A DNA stretch of 32,789 nt, taken from an uncultured Clostridia bacterium (GTDB taxonomy: Bacteria; Bacillota; Clostridia; TANB77; CAG-508). This document shows, piece by piece, positions 1 to 8,055 of the stretch (positions within the stretch are counted from its first letter, which is position 1; each line of letters begins with the position of its first letter). The position numbers were made by a program, and so were the translations under genes. The notes below the pieces were generated by a model that did not search any database, was not told the DNA's origin, and saw only the letters and a list, made by a program, of their open reading frames with translations. The stretch lies in the NCBI GenBank assembly GCA_944390445.1, contig CALXQB010000005.1, positions 1-32,789 on the forward strand, written 5' to 3'.

Positions 1-69
1 GTAGCCCTATGGTAATTACAAATTTTGATGATATAAAAAATCAAAATTCTACCGTTACGAAAAGTAACA

Positions 70-225
70 ACGGTACATAAGGATGTAAGCGAAAGATTGG
101 TGCATATTAATAAAGCTTTAGCAGTAGAAGTGAGAAGAATTTTGGATGAAAATAAGGCAGAGAGACATATAAGAGGAGGAATGGCAACGAAACTAAAATA
201 TAGTGAAAGGCATAAAGCAAGTTAA
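70..225 (+). pseudogene. spoIIID: SpoIIID, 3' part with disrupted upstream frame
   Basis: Codons from 70 to the TAA at 223-225 read TVHKDVSERL, then a helix, then AERHIRGGMATKLKYSE. This is the second half of the helix-turn-helix and the C-terminal basic tail of SpoIIID, the mother-cell sporulation regulator. Upstream the same frame meets a stop at 34-36. A different frame (3-80) is open and reads STVTKS just before the junction, resembling the N-terminal side of the same helix-turn-helix. The reading frame therefore appears to shift around 61-72, with part of the recognition-helix region missing or altered. The window starts here, so the 5' end is not visible. It is either a decayed second copy or an intact gene carrying a sequence error. 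Family assignment of the 3' part is secure; pseudogene status is inferred. Confidence 0.7.
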
Positions 226-237
226 TGGATAGATAAG

Positions 238-266
238 AGTGTTGACTTTGATCAGCACTTTTTGTT
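238..266 (+). terminator. Intrinsic terminator after spoIIID
   Basis: AGTGTTGA (238-245) pairs with TCAGCACT (252-259) with one G-U pair and a 6-nt loop, followed by a T-rich run. It closes the spoIIID transcript before the metallopeptidase promoter. Confidence 0.7.
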
Positions 267-284
267 TGGAAAAATAAGGAAAGA

Positions 285-313
285 TTGCATAAAAAAAGAA
301 AAAGTGATAAGAT
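285..313 (+). promoter_or_regulatory. Sigma-A-like promoter for the M4 peptidase
   Basis: TTGCAT (285-290), a 17-nt spacer and TAAGAT (308-313). The repeat at 340-410 would lie in the 5' untranslated leader of this transcript. Confidence 0.45.
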
Positions 314-339
314 AAACATAGTAAAAAATAGAAAAGATA

Positions 340-410
340 GTGTAAAGTAATTTATGAAAAAATGTAGGGGCAATTTTAATCGCCCGTTCTTCGAAGAAAT
401 TACTTAAAAC
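340..410 (+). repeat. 5'-leader palindromic repeat, copy A
   Basis: Full-length copy of a local repeat family. The outer arms AAGTAATTT (345-353) and AAATTACTT (397-405) are inverted. Inside lie a TGTAGGGG box, a GC hairpin ending in CGCCC, and the palindrome TTCTTCGAAGAA. It ends 28 nt before the ATG of the metallopeptidase, just upstream of its GAGGGG ribosome binding site. The other copies are B (16889), C (21112), D (25891), E (30142) and F (30621). Confidence 0.8.
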
Positions 411-433
411 AAAGAAATCAGAGAGGGGAAATT

Positions 434-2215
434 ATGAAAAAGAATTACAAAATTTTAATTCTTATAGTTATGATAGGAATTGTGTTAGGAATTGCTGCAT
501 GGCTAATAACAAGTACTGTAAAAAATCGTAACATAATAGAAGTAAATCATATCCAAGGAAAATATTCAGAAGTAAAAATAATAGATGCACAAAGTGCAAT
601 GACATCACTAGAAGATGTTAAAGAAGAATTAGGAATATCATCTGTTACAGAGGAATTAGTAGAAGATAGTTCTAGTACAAATGATGTACTAAATACATAT
701 CGCCTAAAACAAGTTTATCAAGGATTAGAAGTGTACAATAGTGGTGTTTTAGTATATGCAGATAAGGAAGGAAATGCAAAAGGAGTGATTAATAAATATC
801 AATCTGTTTCAGATTTTGACATTACTCCCAAGCATACAGCTGATGAATTACAAGCAAAAGCAATTGAAACATTGGAATATGAGAATACTCAGCTTTTAAA
901 CAGCCAGCTAATTATTTTCCCATCAGAAACTGGAACAATTACATTAGCATACAAATATGAAATAAATATTGGTATTACAACAGCTACTGTAATAATTAGT
1001 GATGAAACATCAGAGGTATTAGACAAACAAGTACCAATTTATTTTATTGTAAGTGATGACTTACATGAATTTTATAATGGAAGTCAATATATCATGCAAG
1101 ACAAGGAGAGAAATATTCAGATTTATTTAGCTAATAATACAGAAATGAGTAAATTTATTACCGAAAAGTTTACTCTATACAGTTGGAACACATTAGAAGA
1201 AGCATTAAGTGAAGAAAATAGTCCTGTAATACAGGCTATGAATACAGCACAAAAGTGCTATGATTATTATAAAAATCAGTTTAATTACTTATCTTTTAAT
1301 CAAAGTGGGGATATGGAATTAAAAATTGTTTTAGGATTGCAAACAGCAGAGGGAATGTACAGAGCAGATAATGCATGCTATGCAAACAATCAATTTATAG
1401 TATTAGGCAATGAGAATTTATTTAATGATCAGATAGAAGTATTCGGACATGAGTATACACACGGCGTTTTTGATCATTTGGTAAATATTAGTGATAACAA
1501 TGTAGAGGGGCAAGCACTGAATGAAGCATACGCAGATATTATGGGGATGTGTATGGAAGCCCATTATGAGAATAAAGAAAGAATCGATGGAATGGTATGT
1601 GAAGAAATTTCCAGCCAGACAAGGAATATAAAAGATTCTACTAATAAATATATAGAAAATCAAAATAAAGAAGGCCTTGCACAAGAAGAACACCAAGATA
1701 GTACCATTATTTCGAGAGCTGCTTATCTCATGAGTGAATATTTAACAAGAGAAGAATTTGAAAATGTGTGGTTCACCTCTATCAGTCTATTATTTAATAA
1801 TCCTAATTTTTATGATTGTAGATATGCTGTAGTGGAGGCAGCAAAAGAATTAAATTTATCTGATGAAAAAATAGAAAAAATAAATAACGCTTTCGACAAA
1901 GTAGGAATTACAAAATATTATATGGCTAAATATAATTTATTAGAAGAGAGTAAGAAATTGAATGTAAAAGAACGAAACGATGAGGGAGTACAAAAAGTAA
2001 AAGAAATGCAAAACAATATAAAGGAAGAGGGAGAAAAAATAACTGAAACAATAAATGATATGAAACAAGAAGGCCAAGACACAATTGAAAGGATAAATAA
2101 TTTTAAAGAAAAAACGGAGCAAATATTTAGTAAAATAAGAGACTTTTTTGCTAAATTGAAAGAATTATGGGATATTCTATGTACTAATCTAGAGGAACTA
2201 CGAGAAAACCAATAG
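434..2215 (+). CDS. Membrane-anchored M4 (thermolysin-like) zinc metallopeptidase with coiled-coil tail
   Basis: This 593-residue protein has an N-terminal hydrophobic segment at about residues 7-27, either a signal or a membrane anchor. The following region to about residue 200 resembles the FTP/PepSY propeptide of M4 proteases. The catalytic domain carries HEYTH at 339-343, with two zinc histidines and the catalytic Glu. NEAYAD follows, with Glu364 as probable third zinc ligand. A later EEHQDS segment aligns with the thermolysin region holding catalytic His231. After about residue 490 comes a long Lys/Glu-rich coiled coil that ordinary thermolysins lack. Translation starts at the ATG after GAGAGGGG. 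It probably acts outside the membrane; its substrate cannot be read from the sequence. It is monocistronic, with its own promoter and terminator. Confidence 0.85.
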   Translation: MKKNYKILILIVMIGIVLGIAAWLITSTVKNRNIIEVNHIQGKYSEVKIIDAQSAMTSLEDVKEELGISSVTEELVEDSSSTNDVLNTYRLKQVYQGLEVYNSGVLVYADKEGNAKGVINKYQSVSDFDITPKHTADELQAKAIETLEYENTQLLNSQLIIFPSETGTITLAYKYEINIGITTATVIISDETSEVLDKQVPIYFIVSDDLHEFYNGSQYIMQDKERNIQIYLANNTEMSKFITEKFTLYSWNTLEEALSEENSPVIQAMNTAQKCYDYYKNQFNYLSFNQSGDMELKIVLGLQTAEGMYRADNACYANNQFIVLGNENLFNDQIEVFGHEYTHGVFDHLVNISDNNVEGQALNEAYADIMGMCMEAHYENKERIDGMVCEEISSQTRNIKDSTNKYIENQNKEGLAQEEHQDSTIISRAAYLMSEYLTREEFENVWFTSISLLFNNPNFYDCRYAVVEAAKELNLSDEKIEKINNAFDKVGITKYYMAKYNLLEESKKLNVKERNDEGVQKVKEMQNNIKEEGEKITETINDMKQEGQDTIERINNFKEKTEQIFSKIRDFFAKLKELWDILCTNLEELRENQ

Positions 2216-2229
2216 AAATCGAAATTTAA

Positions 2230-2270
2230 AAGGACTATCTTTATTAGATAGTCTTTTCCTTTTTTTCTTT
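2230..2270 (+). terminator. Terminator between the M4 peptidase and yabG
   Basis: GGACTATCT pairs with AGATAGTC around a short TTATT loop, with an A-run before and T-runs after. It can serve both the plus-strand peptidase and the minus-strand yabG, which ends inside it at 2244. Confidence 0.8.
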
Positions 2271-3080
2271 CTTTTTTCCTTTGGCATGTGTTCCACCAAT
2301 ACCTCTTAATCCATCTCGTAATTCGCCAGCTATTTCATTAATGCTAATATAACGGTTCTCATTCGTAGTTGCTACTTTTTCTGCAACAACAAGAGGATCA
2401 ATAAAATCAATCAAGATTCTCCCAGGAGAAGAGGCGAAATTTGCACCTGTGATCATTAGAGCTTCAAAGTAACTTTGACAGGCACCAGCAAAAATAACTA
2501 AATCTTTTTGATTTTTTGCCCATTCTCTTGCTTCTTTTACGGTATTAATAAAATGCCTTGAGTTTCTATAATTATAAATATCATTAAAATGACTGCCATT
2601 TCGAATCATAGCATCATGCCCAGTAATCACTAAAATATCTGGCATATATTTTGTTAGTAAACTTTTTACATAATAGGCTTGTTTGTTTTCAGGAATATTT
2701 TTTACGACAGCATTTAAACCTAAATCTTTATAATAACGATAGGATTTTTCAGCATATTTTTTATCACCATCTAAATGCAGAATTTTTCCAGTATCATTAT
2801 TTTCACCTAATATATCTCTTAAAAAATGTTTTCCTTCTTTTTCGCTTTTTTTTATTCGACTTCTTAAATCCTTTTCAAAGTGCTCCATATTTCTTTTAAT
2901 TTCATGTCTATCAATGATTTCTAAATCATCTAAAGGACTATCTGCCTCAATTCTTACAGTAATACCTTTTAAAATGGCAAAACTTTTTCCATGATTTGTT
3001 CGAATAATTTTTTTTACAGAAAATAAAATGTCTTTTCCATATGAAATTCTTCCTACGATATCTCCTTTTTTTATATTCAT
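2244..3080 (-). CDS. yabG: YabG sporulation-specific peptidase
   Basis: The protein has 278 residues and matches YabG (peptidase family U57) over its length. It opens with an MNIKKGDIVGR beta-rich segment, has a central VITGHDA motif with a conserved His, and then an IFAGACQSYFEAL motif with the probable catalytic Cys. YabG is a mother-cell protease that trims spore coat proteins such as SpoIVA during coat assembly; this is family knowledge. I chose the ATG at 3080, which follows AAAGGTGG at good spacing, over the in-frame GTG at 3089 that overlaps that site. A sigma-K-like -10 lies upstream. It sits divergently from veg, the same neighbourhood as in Bacillus. Confidence 0.92.
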   Translation of the reverse strand: MNIKKGDIVGRISYGKDILFSVKKIIRTNHGKSFAILKGITVRIEADSPLDDLEIIDRHEIKRNMEHFEKDLRSRIKKSEKEGKHFLRDILGENNDTGKILHLDGDKKYAEKSYRYYKDLGLNAVVKNIPENKQAYYVKSLLTKYMPDILVITGHDAMIRNGSHFNDIYNYRNSRHFINTVKEAREWAKNQKDLVIFAGACQSYFEALMITGANFASSPGRILIDFIDPLVVAEKVATTNENRYISINEIAGELRDGLRGIGGTHAKGKKKEKKEKTI

Positions 3081-3100
3081 GATTACCACCTTTTTTAATA

Positions 3101-3130
3101 TATTTTATGTTCTTTTTTGTAGAATGGTGA
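3101..3130 (-). promoter_or_regulatory. Candidate sigma-K promoter of yabG
   Basis: On the minus strand the sequence CATAAAATA (3101-3109) fits the sigma-K -10 pattern CATANNNTA. An ACC occurs about 16 nt upstream at the -35 position. This agrees with late mother-cell expression of yabG, but the -35 is too short a motif to be decisive. Confidence 0.4.
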
Positions 3131-3267
3131 AATGAAAAAACAAAAGACGACATAAAGAATGAAAAAAACCTGTAATATAATTGTAATAAAAATGTAATAT
3201 ATAACAAGAAGATAGCCTAAAGTGCTGAAAACAGCGAGAAACAAGAAAGGAAACTAATTATGTTGCT

Positions 3268-3296
3268 TTGACACAAGGGAGTAAAAATGATATAAT
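3268..3296 (+). promoter_or_regulatory. Consensus sigma-A promoter of veg
   Basis: TTGACA (3268-3273), exactly 17 nt, then TATAAT (3291-3296): perfect -35 and -10 boxes. The Bacillus veg promoter is a well-known very strong vegetative promoter, and the same strength is implied here. Confidence 0.9.
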
Positions 3297-3326
3297 TCGA
3301 CTATCTTAAGAAGGGTTGGTGGTTGT

Positions 3327-3617
3327 ATGATTCATCAAGCGGACATTGCAAACTTAAAGACAGACATTCAAGAAAAGATTGGACAAAAGATAATTATTAA
3401 GGGTACTTTAGGAAGAAGCAAATTTTTTGAGAAAGAAGCTACCATCGAAAAAATCTATCCTAACATATTTGTGGTAAAATATGATGAAAATGATAGAAAT
3501 GCTACCTATACTTATACAGATGTATTAACAAGAAATGTAGAAGTACAAGTATATGATGGTCAAAATTACAGCCCTTTAATTCCACAAGCACAAGTAACAA
3601 CAAAAAAAGCAATTTAA
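3327..3617 (+). CDS. veg: Veg family protein
   Basis: A 96-residue protein of the Veg family. It has the characteristic opening, a GRSKFFEKEATIEKIYP segment and a C-terminal TYTYTDVLTRNVEV strand region; it is a small beta-rich SH3-like fold. In Bacillus subtilis Veg affects biofilm matrix gene expression; its role in Clostridia is not established. Start is the ATG preceded by GGTTGGTGG. It is transcribed alone from a perfect consensus promoter and closed by its own terminator. The divergent partner is yabG, a conserved gene pairing. Confidence 0.92.
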   Translation: MIHQADIANLKTDIQEKIGQKIIIKGTLGRSKFFEKEATIEKIYPNIFVVKYDENDRNATYTYTDVLTRNVEVQVYDGQNYSPLIPQAQVTTKKAI

Positions 3618-3627
3618 AAATAATAAA

Positions 3628-3657
3628 GAAATTCCTAAAAATAGGAATTTTTTTTTA
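3628..3657 (+). terminator. Terminator of veg
   Basis: AAATTCCT and AGGAATTT pair around a short A-rich loop and are followed directly by a run of T. Confidence 0.85.
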
Positions 3658-3703
3658 TGTCCCAAATATATATTATATTAGTTAAATTAAAGGAGGGATT
3701 AGC

Positions 3704-5248
3704 ATGACAATCGATGCAGAAAGACAGAAAATTTGTGCCAACCAAATCATGGGACAAAAAAATGAAATGATTATGGTAGAAGGTGACTTAATTGTTCCTG
3801 ATATTAAACCAGATATTGTCAGTACCATACATACAAGTGGGAATGTATACATATATAAAAAAGAGGTATTAGATGATAAAGTAAGAATAGATGGAGGAAT
3901 CCATATCTATATTATGTATTTAGCAGATAGTAGTGATGGAAGAGTTAGAGGGATACATACGACATTAGATTTTACACAAATTTTGGATATTGCTGGTGTA
4001 AAAAGTGGAATGAACTTAGATGATGATATCACAATCAAGTCAATTGAATGCAAAATTTTAAATGGAAGAAAAATAAGCATAAATGCCATATTGAATTGTA
4101 GTGTAAAAATATATTCAAACGAAGAAATTGAAATTGTAAATGAAATTCATAATGTAGAAGGGATACAATGTCTACAACAAAATGTTTGTCTAAATTCTTT
4201 AGTAGGAATGGAATTATCAAAGGCCTATGCCAAAGAAACCGTTATGATTGAAAATACAGATAATTTAGCAGAGATATTAAGTGTACACACGAATATGATA
4301 AATAAAGAGGCAAAAATTAGTTATAACAAAATTTTGGCAAAAGCAGATTTAGACGTGAAAATTATGTATCTAACAGAAGATAATAGGATTGAAAATGTAA
4401 GTACGAAAATACCAGTTATGGGATTTATTGATATGGTAAATATTAGTGATGATAATATTTGTAATATTAAATATAAAATTAAAAACTTAGTAATTAAACC
4501 TAATAATGTGGATGAACATTCCATTTATGTAGAAGCAGAAATTGAACTTTTATGTCAAGCATTTGAAAAAAGAGAATTATCTGTTATACAAGATATGTAT
4601 AGTCCTAATAGTCAGCTAGAGTTTTCACAAAAAACAATTGATACTTTAAGTCAGAAAGAAATGATGAAAGAAGATTGTGATGTGAAAGAAAATGTTTCTA
4701 TTCCAGAAATCGGACAGAATAAAATTTTGCAAGTAGAAACAAATTGGAGTATTACTGACAAAAAGATCATGGAAGGAAAAATGATTTTAGAAGGAGAAGT
4801 GAATTTAAACTTTATTTTTGAATCAGACAATGTAGCAGGAATTGACACTAAAAAAATAGACATACCTTTTCACCATACAATTATGAATAATGAGATTAAC
4901 TCTGAAAGTATGATAGAGGAGACCATAAGCGTAAAAAATGATGACTTTATTATAGAATCACCTGGAATGATTCAATGTAATATTACACTAGAAATAAATA
5001 TAGATATCTTTCATAGAGAACACTTAAATGTAATCGAAAATATAGTTTTAGAAGATCAAGAAACAGAAGATTTATACAGCATGGTGGTATATTTTGTTAA
5101 ACCAGGAGATAGCTTATGGAAAATAGCAAAACAATTTAGAAGTACAATTGAAGACATTGTTAGAGTCAACGAAATAGAGAATGAAAATAAGCTTGAAGTA
5201 GGAAAACAACTATTTATTCCTAAATATATGTTGAGAAAAATATCTTAA
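3704..5248 (+). CDS. sipL: SipL-type spore coat morphogenesis protein (DUF3794 plus LysM)
   Basis: This 514-residue protein has repeated DUF3794 modules through most of its length. The first shows EGDLIVPDIKPDI near residue 30. It ends in a LysM domain starting VKPGDSLWKIA at about residue 467 and closing with GKQLFIPKY. This is the architecture of SipL, which in Clostridioides difficile binds SpoIVA through its LysM domain and helps encase the forespore in coat. There is no signal peptide, consistent with action in the mother-cell cytoplasm at the forespore surface. AAAGGAGGG precedes the ATG. The yunB start codon follows its stop after one base, so the two are probably co-transcribed. Confidence 0.88.
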   Translation: MTIDAERQKICANQIMGQKNEMIMVEGDLIVPDIKPDIVSTIHTSGNVYIYKKEVLDDKVRIDGGIHIYIMYLADSSDGRVRGIHTTLDFTQILDIAGVKSGMNLDDDITIKSIECKILNGRKISINAILNCSVKIYSNEEIEIVNEIHNVEGIQCLQQNVCLNSLVGMELSKAYAKETVMIENTDNLAEILSVHTNMINKEAKISYNKILAKADLDVKIMYLTEDNRIENVSTKIPVMGFIDMVNISDDNICNIKYKIKNLVIKPNNVDEHSIYVEAEIELLCQAFEKRELSVIQDMYSPNSQLEFSQKTIDTLSQKEMMKEDCDVKENVSIPEIGQNKILQVETNWSITDKKIMEGKMILEGEVNLNFIFESDNVAGIDTKKIDIPFHHTIMNNEINSESMIEETISVKNDDFIIESPGMIQCNITLEINIDIFHREHLNVIENIVLEDQETEDLYSMVVYFVKPGDSLWKIAKQFRSTIEDIVRVNEIENENKLEVGKQLFIPKYMLRKIS

Positions 5249-5249
5249 A

Positions 5250-5954
5250 ATGGCGGATAAAATTTATTCAAGAAAACGAATTCAAATTCCAAAATTTCGT
5301 TGGAATCATCCTGGGAAAAAGAATTTTGTAAAAGTAATTGTAATTCTTACAATTGCTTTTACTGTACTTTTTAGTGTGAATTCTTCTATAGAGCCGATTT
5401 TTAAAGAATTAGCAAAAAATAAAGCAAAAGAAGTAGCAACAGAAATTTTAAATATCGAATCAAGTAAAGTCTTAAAAGATGTACATTATGAGGATTTGGT
5501 AAAAATTGAAAAAGATGATAATAATACAATCACCATGTTAAAATTTGATGTAATTGAAATGGATATGTTAGCTTCTGATATGGCATACAATATACAACAA
5601 GAATTGGACAAAGAAGAAAATAATAAACTTTCTATTCCTTTAGGGAGCTTGGCTGGAGTTCCTTATTTGGCTGGGATTGGACCTAAAATTCAAATTCAAA
5701 TAATTCCAGCTGGAAACGTGATTACTGATTTTAAATCTGTTTTTGAGGAACAAGGGATCAATCAGACAATTCATAGAATTTACCTAAATGTTATTTGCCA
5801 AGTAAATATCATATCACAATATGAAGTAATTAAAGAAGATATTTTAAATCAAATATTAATGGCAGAATCAATAATAGTAGGTAAAATACCGGAAAGTTAC
5901 TATAACCTAGAAGGAGTGAAAATGGAAGATACTATTGATTTAATGTCAGAATAA
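5250..5954 (+). CDS. yunB: Sporulation protein YunB
   Basis: A 234-residue protein with a basic N-terminus and one membrane helix at about residues 28-47. The extracytoplasmic domain contains the conserved IPLGSLAGVPYLAGIGPKI segment of YunB. YunB is a sigma-E controlled sporulation protein in Bacillus whose loss impairs spore formation; the biochemical role is unknown. It starts one base after the sipL stop with only a weak ribosome binding site inside the sipL end, so translational coupling to sipL is likely. No clear intrinsic terminator follows, and hairpin element copy 1 begins immediately downstream. Confidence 0.9.
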   Translation: MADKIYSRKRIQIPKFRWNHPGKKNFVKVIVILTIAFTVLFSVNSSIEPIFKELAKNKAKEVATEILNIESSKVLKDVHYEDLVKIEKDDNNTITMLKFDVIEMDMLASDMAYNIQQELDKEENNKLSIPLGSLAGVPYLAGIGPKIQIQIIPAGNVITDFKSVFEEQGINQTIHRIYLNVICQVNIISQYEVIKEDILNQILMAESIIVGKIPESYYNLEGVKMEDTIDLMSE

Positions 5955-5964
5955 ATAGGAAACT

Positions 5965-6146
5965 ATATGAAACTTCAAAGTTTCGCAACATGAAGTGAAA
6001 ATAATCCGGCTCATTAAATTATATTTTGAAATAAAAGCTCGAACAGCCTGCTGCTGCCGGATTACTCCTTGAGCCTTGAGAGTTTTATGGAAAAATATAA
6101 TTTAATGAGCCGGATATATATGAATTTTTATTTTCAAAAGAAAAAT
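5965..6146 (+). repeat. Large hairpin element, copy 1 (core in forward orientation)
   Basis: A 40-nt left flank (5965-6004) is followed by a perfect 24-bp inverted repeat (arms 6004-6027 and 6092-6115) enclosing a 64-nt core (6028-6091). The right flank includes TTTTCAAAAGAAAAAT (6131-6146). The same flanks recur in the same orientation at 9519-9689, but there the core is inverted (61 of 64 bases match as the reverse complement). The left flank itself holds a GAAACTT/AAGTTTC hairpin. There are no open reading frames of note, so it is non-coding. Confidence 0.85.
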
Positions 6147-6207
6147 GTGAAACTTTTTATAACATAAAGTTGTATAAATAATAGTAACAAAGAAAGTGAG
6201 TGTTAAA

Positions 6208-6951
6208 ATGAAGAAAAAAATATGGATTCTTTTATTACTATTATTACTATTATTCATCCTAATATTAAGTATGGCATTTATTTTTAGAAGCCAAATCAGG
6301 ACCATGGCGAGGATGACGTGGATCGATATAAAATCCATTCATCAAGATGTAAAAATAATCGATGGTATTCCCTATTTAAACCAATTTACTCTGGGATATC
6401 CAACAGGATGTGAGGCGGTATCTGCAACGATGTTATTACAATTTAAAGGCTATGATGTTACGGTAGAAGATATTGTTGAAAATACACCTACCCAAGAGAG
6501 AGGAAAATACATGCATGAGAATCAAGTTTATGCAGGAAATCCATTTGAGGTATTTGTAGGACATCCAAGTAAAGGAAAATCAGAAGGTTCTTATGGATGT
6601 TTTGCAGAACCAATTGTAGTAGCCATGCAAAAATTTGCAGGGAATAAGGTAAAAAATATTTCTGGTTGTGATGAAGAAACTCTATTTTCTTATATTGATA
6701 AAGGTGAGCCTGTTGTTGTTTGGGGAATAAAAAATGCAGGAGATATTGAAGAAGGGGTAACATGGAAATATCCAGATGGGAGTGGAAGCTTTAAAGAGTT
6801 AATAGGGGAACACTGTTTTGTATTAATTGGTTATGATGAACAATTGGTATATTTGGACGATCCAAGTGCAGGCAGACATGTAGAACAGCCAAAAGAAAAA
6901 TTTATTAAAAATTGGAAAGCATTATATTCGCAAGCAATTATAGTAGAGTAA
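6208..6951 (+). CDS. Exported C39-like cysteine peptidase
   Basis: This 247-residue protein opens with a positively charged start and a Leu-rich hydrophobic segment at about residues 5-25, acting as a signal or anchor. The catalytic-type domain has YPTGCEAVSA with the nucleophile Cys. Later GEHCFVLIGYD supplies the His, and VYLDDPS the Asp. This order is typical of the Peptidase_C39_2 family, papain-fold peptidases found on the surface of Gram-positive bacteria. The family includes members of unknown substrate, and no bacteriocin genes lie nearby, so it is not assigned to leader processing. I chose the ATG at 6208 with AAAGTGAG seven bases before it rather than the GTG at 6196. Confidence 0.82.
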   Translation: MKKKIWILLLLLLLLFILILSMAFIFRSQIRTMARMTWIDIKSIHQDVKIIDGIPYLNQFTLGYPTGCEAVSATMLLQFKGYDVTVEDIVENTPTQERGKYMHENQVYAGNPFEVFVGHPSKGKSEGSYGCFAEPIVVAMQKFAGNKVKNISGCDEETLFSYIDKGEPVVVWGIKNAGDIEEGVTWKYPDGSGSFKELIGEHCFVLIGYDEQLVYLDDPSAGRHVEQPKEKFIKNWKALYSQAIIVE

Positions 6952-6957
6952 AAACAG

Positions 6958-7046
6958 GACAAATCTAGCTTCGCTAGACCTTTTCTCTACTTTTTAATAT
7001 TTGTTACATTAATTTAAGGTCTAGCAAGAAGCGTATAAGATTTGTC
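6958..7046. repeat. Imperfect inverted repeat after the C39-like gene
   Basis: GACAAATCT (6958-6966) with AGCTTCGCTAGACC (6967-6980) is matched in reverse by GGTCTAGC, AAGAAGC and AGATTTGTC (7018-7046). The right arm carries a few extra bases. It is followed by a second small hairpin, AAAAATTG/CAATTTTT (7053-7073). These lie between two convergent genes and could terminate the plus-strand gene. Confidence 0.6.
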
Positions 7047-7087
7047 GACGCGAAAAATTGTAAAGCAATTTTTCTGTGCATCTATAT

Positions 7088-7128
7088 TTTTTACTTTATA
7101 GGAAATGCAATTTCCTATAAAGTAAAAA
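7088..7128. repeat. 19-bp perfect hairpin
   Basis: The arm TTTTTACTTTATAGGAAAT (7088-7106) is exactly complementary to 7110-7128 around a 3-nt loop. It lies directly beside the rpsI terminator in the convergent gap. Confidence 0.8.
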
Positions 7129-7130
7129 TA

Positions 7131-7158
7131 CCCTCAAAAATGATAAATTTTTGAGGGT
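7131..7158 (-). terminator. Terminator of rplM-rpsI
   Basis: CCCTCAAAAAT and ATTTTTGAGGG pair. Read on the minus strand, the stem is followed by TATTTTTAC. It ends the ribosomal protein operon 8 nt after rpsI. Confidence 0.85.
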
Positions 7159-7165
7159 TAATATT

Positions 7166-7582
7166 TTATCTCTTACTAAATTGTGGAGCTTTTCTAGCTT
7201 TTTTAAGACCGTATTTTTTTCTTTCTTTCATTCTAGAATCTCTTGTTAAGAATCCATTTGCTTTTAAAATAGTCCTATGTTCTCCATTAGCTTCAAGTAA
7301 AGCTCTTGCAATACCATGTCTAACAGCTCCTGCTTGACCAGTATAACCTCCACCAGTTACTTTACAAATAACATCAAATTTTCCTAAAGTATTTGTAGTA
7401 GTTAATGGTTGTTTTACAATGAATTTTAAAGTATCTAATGTAAAATATTCATCAAGTGGTTTACCATTTACAGTAATATTACCTGTTCCATCTACAATTC
7501 TTACTCTAGCAATTGCCTTTTTTCTTCTACCTGTTCCATAAAACATAATTTTTTCAGTTTTAGATTTTGCAACTCTTGGCAT
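7166..7582 (-). CDS. rpsI: 30S ribosomal protein S9
   Basis: A 138-residue S9 (uS9). It contains [15 protein letters not shown] near the start, [10 protein letters not shown], and the [19 protein letters not shown] motif. The tail [24 protein letters not shown] ends in the conserved basic KR that reaches the decoding site. It starts one base after the rplM stop, with its GGGAGGT ribosome binding site inside the end of rplM, so the two are co-transcribed and probably translationally coupled. The N-terminus [12 protein letters not shown] is slightly extended relative to minimal S9 proteins. Confidence 0.98.
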   Translation of the reverse strand: MPRVAKSKTEKIMFYGTGRRKKAIARVRIVDGTGNITVNGKPLDEYFTLDTLKFIVKQPLTTTNTLGKFDVICKVTGGGYTGQAGAVRHGIARALLEANGEHRTILKANGFLTRDSRMKERKKYGLKKARKAPQFSKR

Positions 7583-7583
7583 A

Positions 7584-8021
7584 CTATTTTACCTCCCAAA
7601 CTTCTGGTTTTTGTGCTTGATTTTCATGTTCGCTTCCTGCATATACTCTTAATTTACGAATCATTTGTCTACCTAAGCTATTTTTTGGAAGCATTCCTTT
7701 TACAGCAAGCATCATAGCTTTTTCAGGAGATTTTTCCATCATAACTCTAGCAGAAGTTTCTTTCATTCCACCAATATAACTAGAATGATGTCTATATATT
7801 TTTTGATCTAACTTTCTTCCAGTTAAGATGGCTTTACTACAGTTTAATATAATGACATGATCACCTGTATCTAGATTAGGTGTGTATGTTGGTTTGTGTT
7901 TACCTTTTAATAATTTAGCAGCTTCTACAGCAACTCTACCTAATGGTTTTTCGGTAGCATCAATGATGTACCATTTTCTTTCTATTTCAGTTGCCTTAGC
8001 GCTATAAGTGGTATTATTCAT
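7584..8021 (-). CDS. rplM: 50S ribosomal protein L13
   Basis: A 145-residue L13 (uL13) of normal length. It has [15 protein letters not shown], the [20 protein letters not shown] segment, and [20 protein letters not shown]. It is the first gene of the rplM-rpsI pair, a universal operon order. AAGGAGG precedes the ATG. A structured leader at 8056-8104 lies between its sigma-A promoter and the start, fitting the autoregulatory L13 leader described in Firmicutes. Confidence 0.98.
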   Translation of the reverse strand: MNNTTYSAKATEIERKWYIIDATEKPLGRVAVEAAKLLKGKHKPTYTPNLDTGDHVIILNCSKAILTGRKLDQKIYRHHSSYIGGMKETSARVMMEKSPEKAMMLAVKGMLPKNSLGRQMIRKLRVYAGSEHENQAQKPEVWEVK

Positions 8022-8055
8022 TCTTATTTCCTCCTTGTGAGTCTTTCGACAATTC

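Noticed and set aside
107-373. Minus-strand ORF rich in Phe and Leu
   Set aside because: It is antisense to the SpoIIID remnant, terminator and repeat, with no ribosome binding site. This is typical of A/T-rich antisense.
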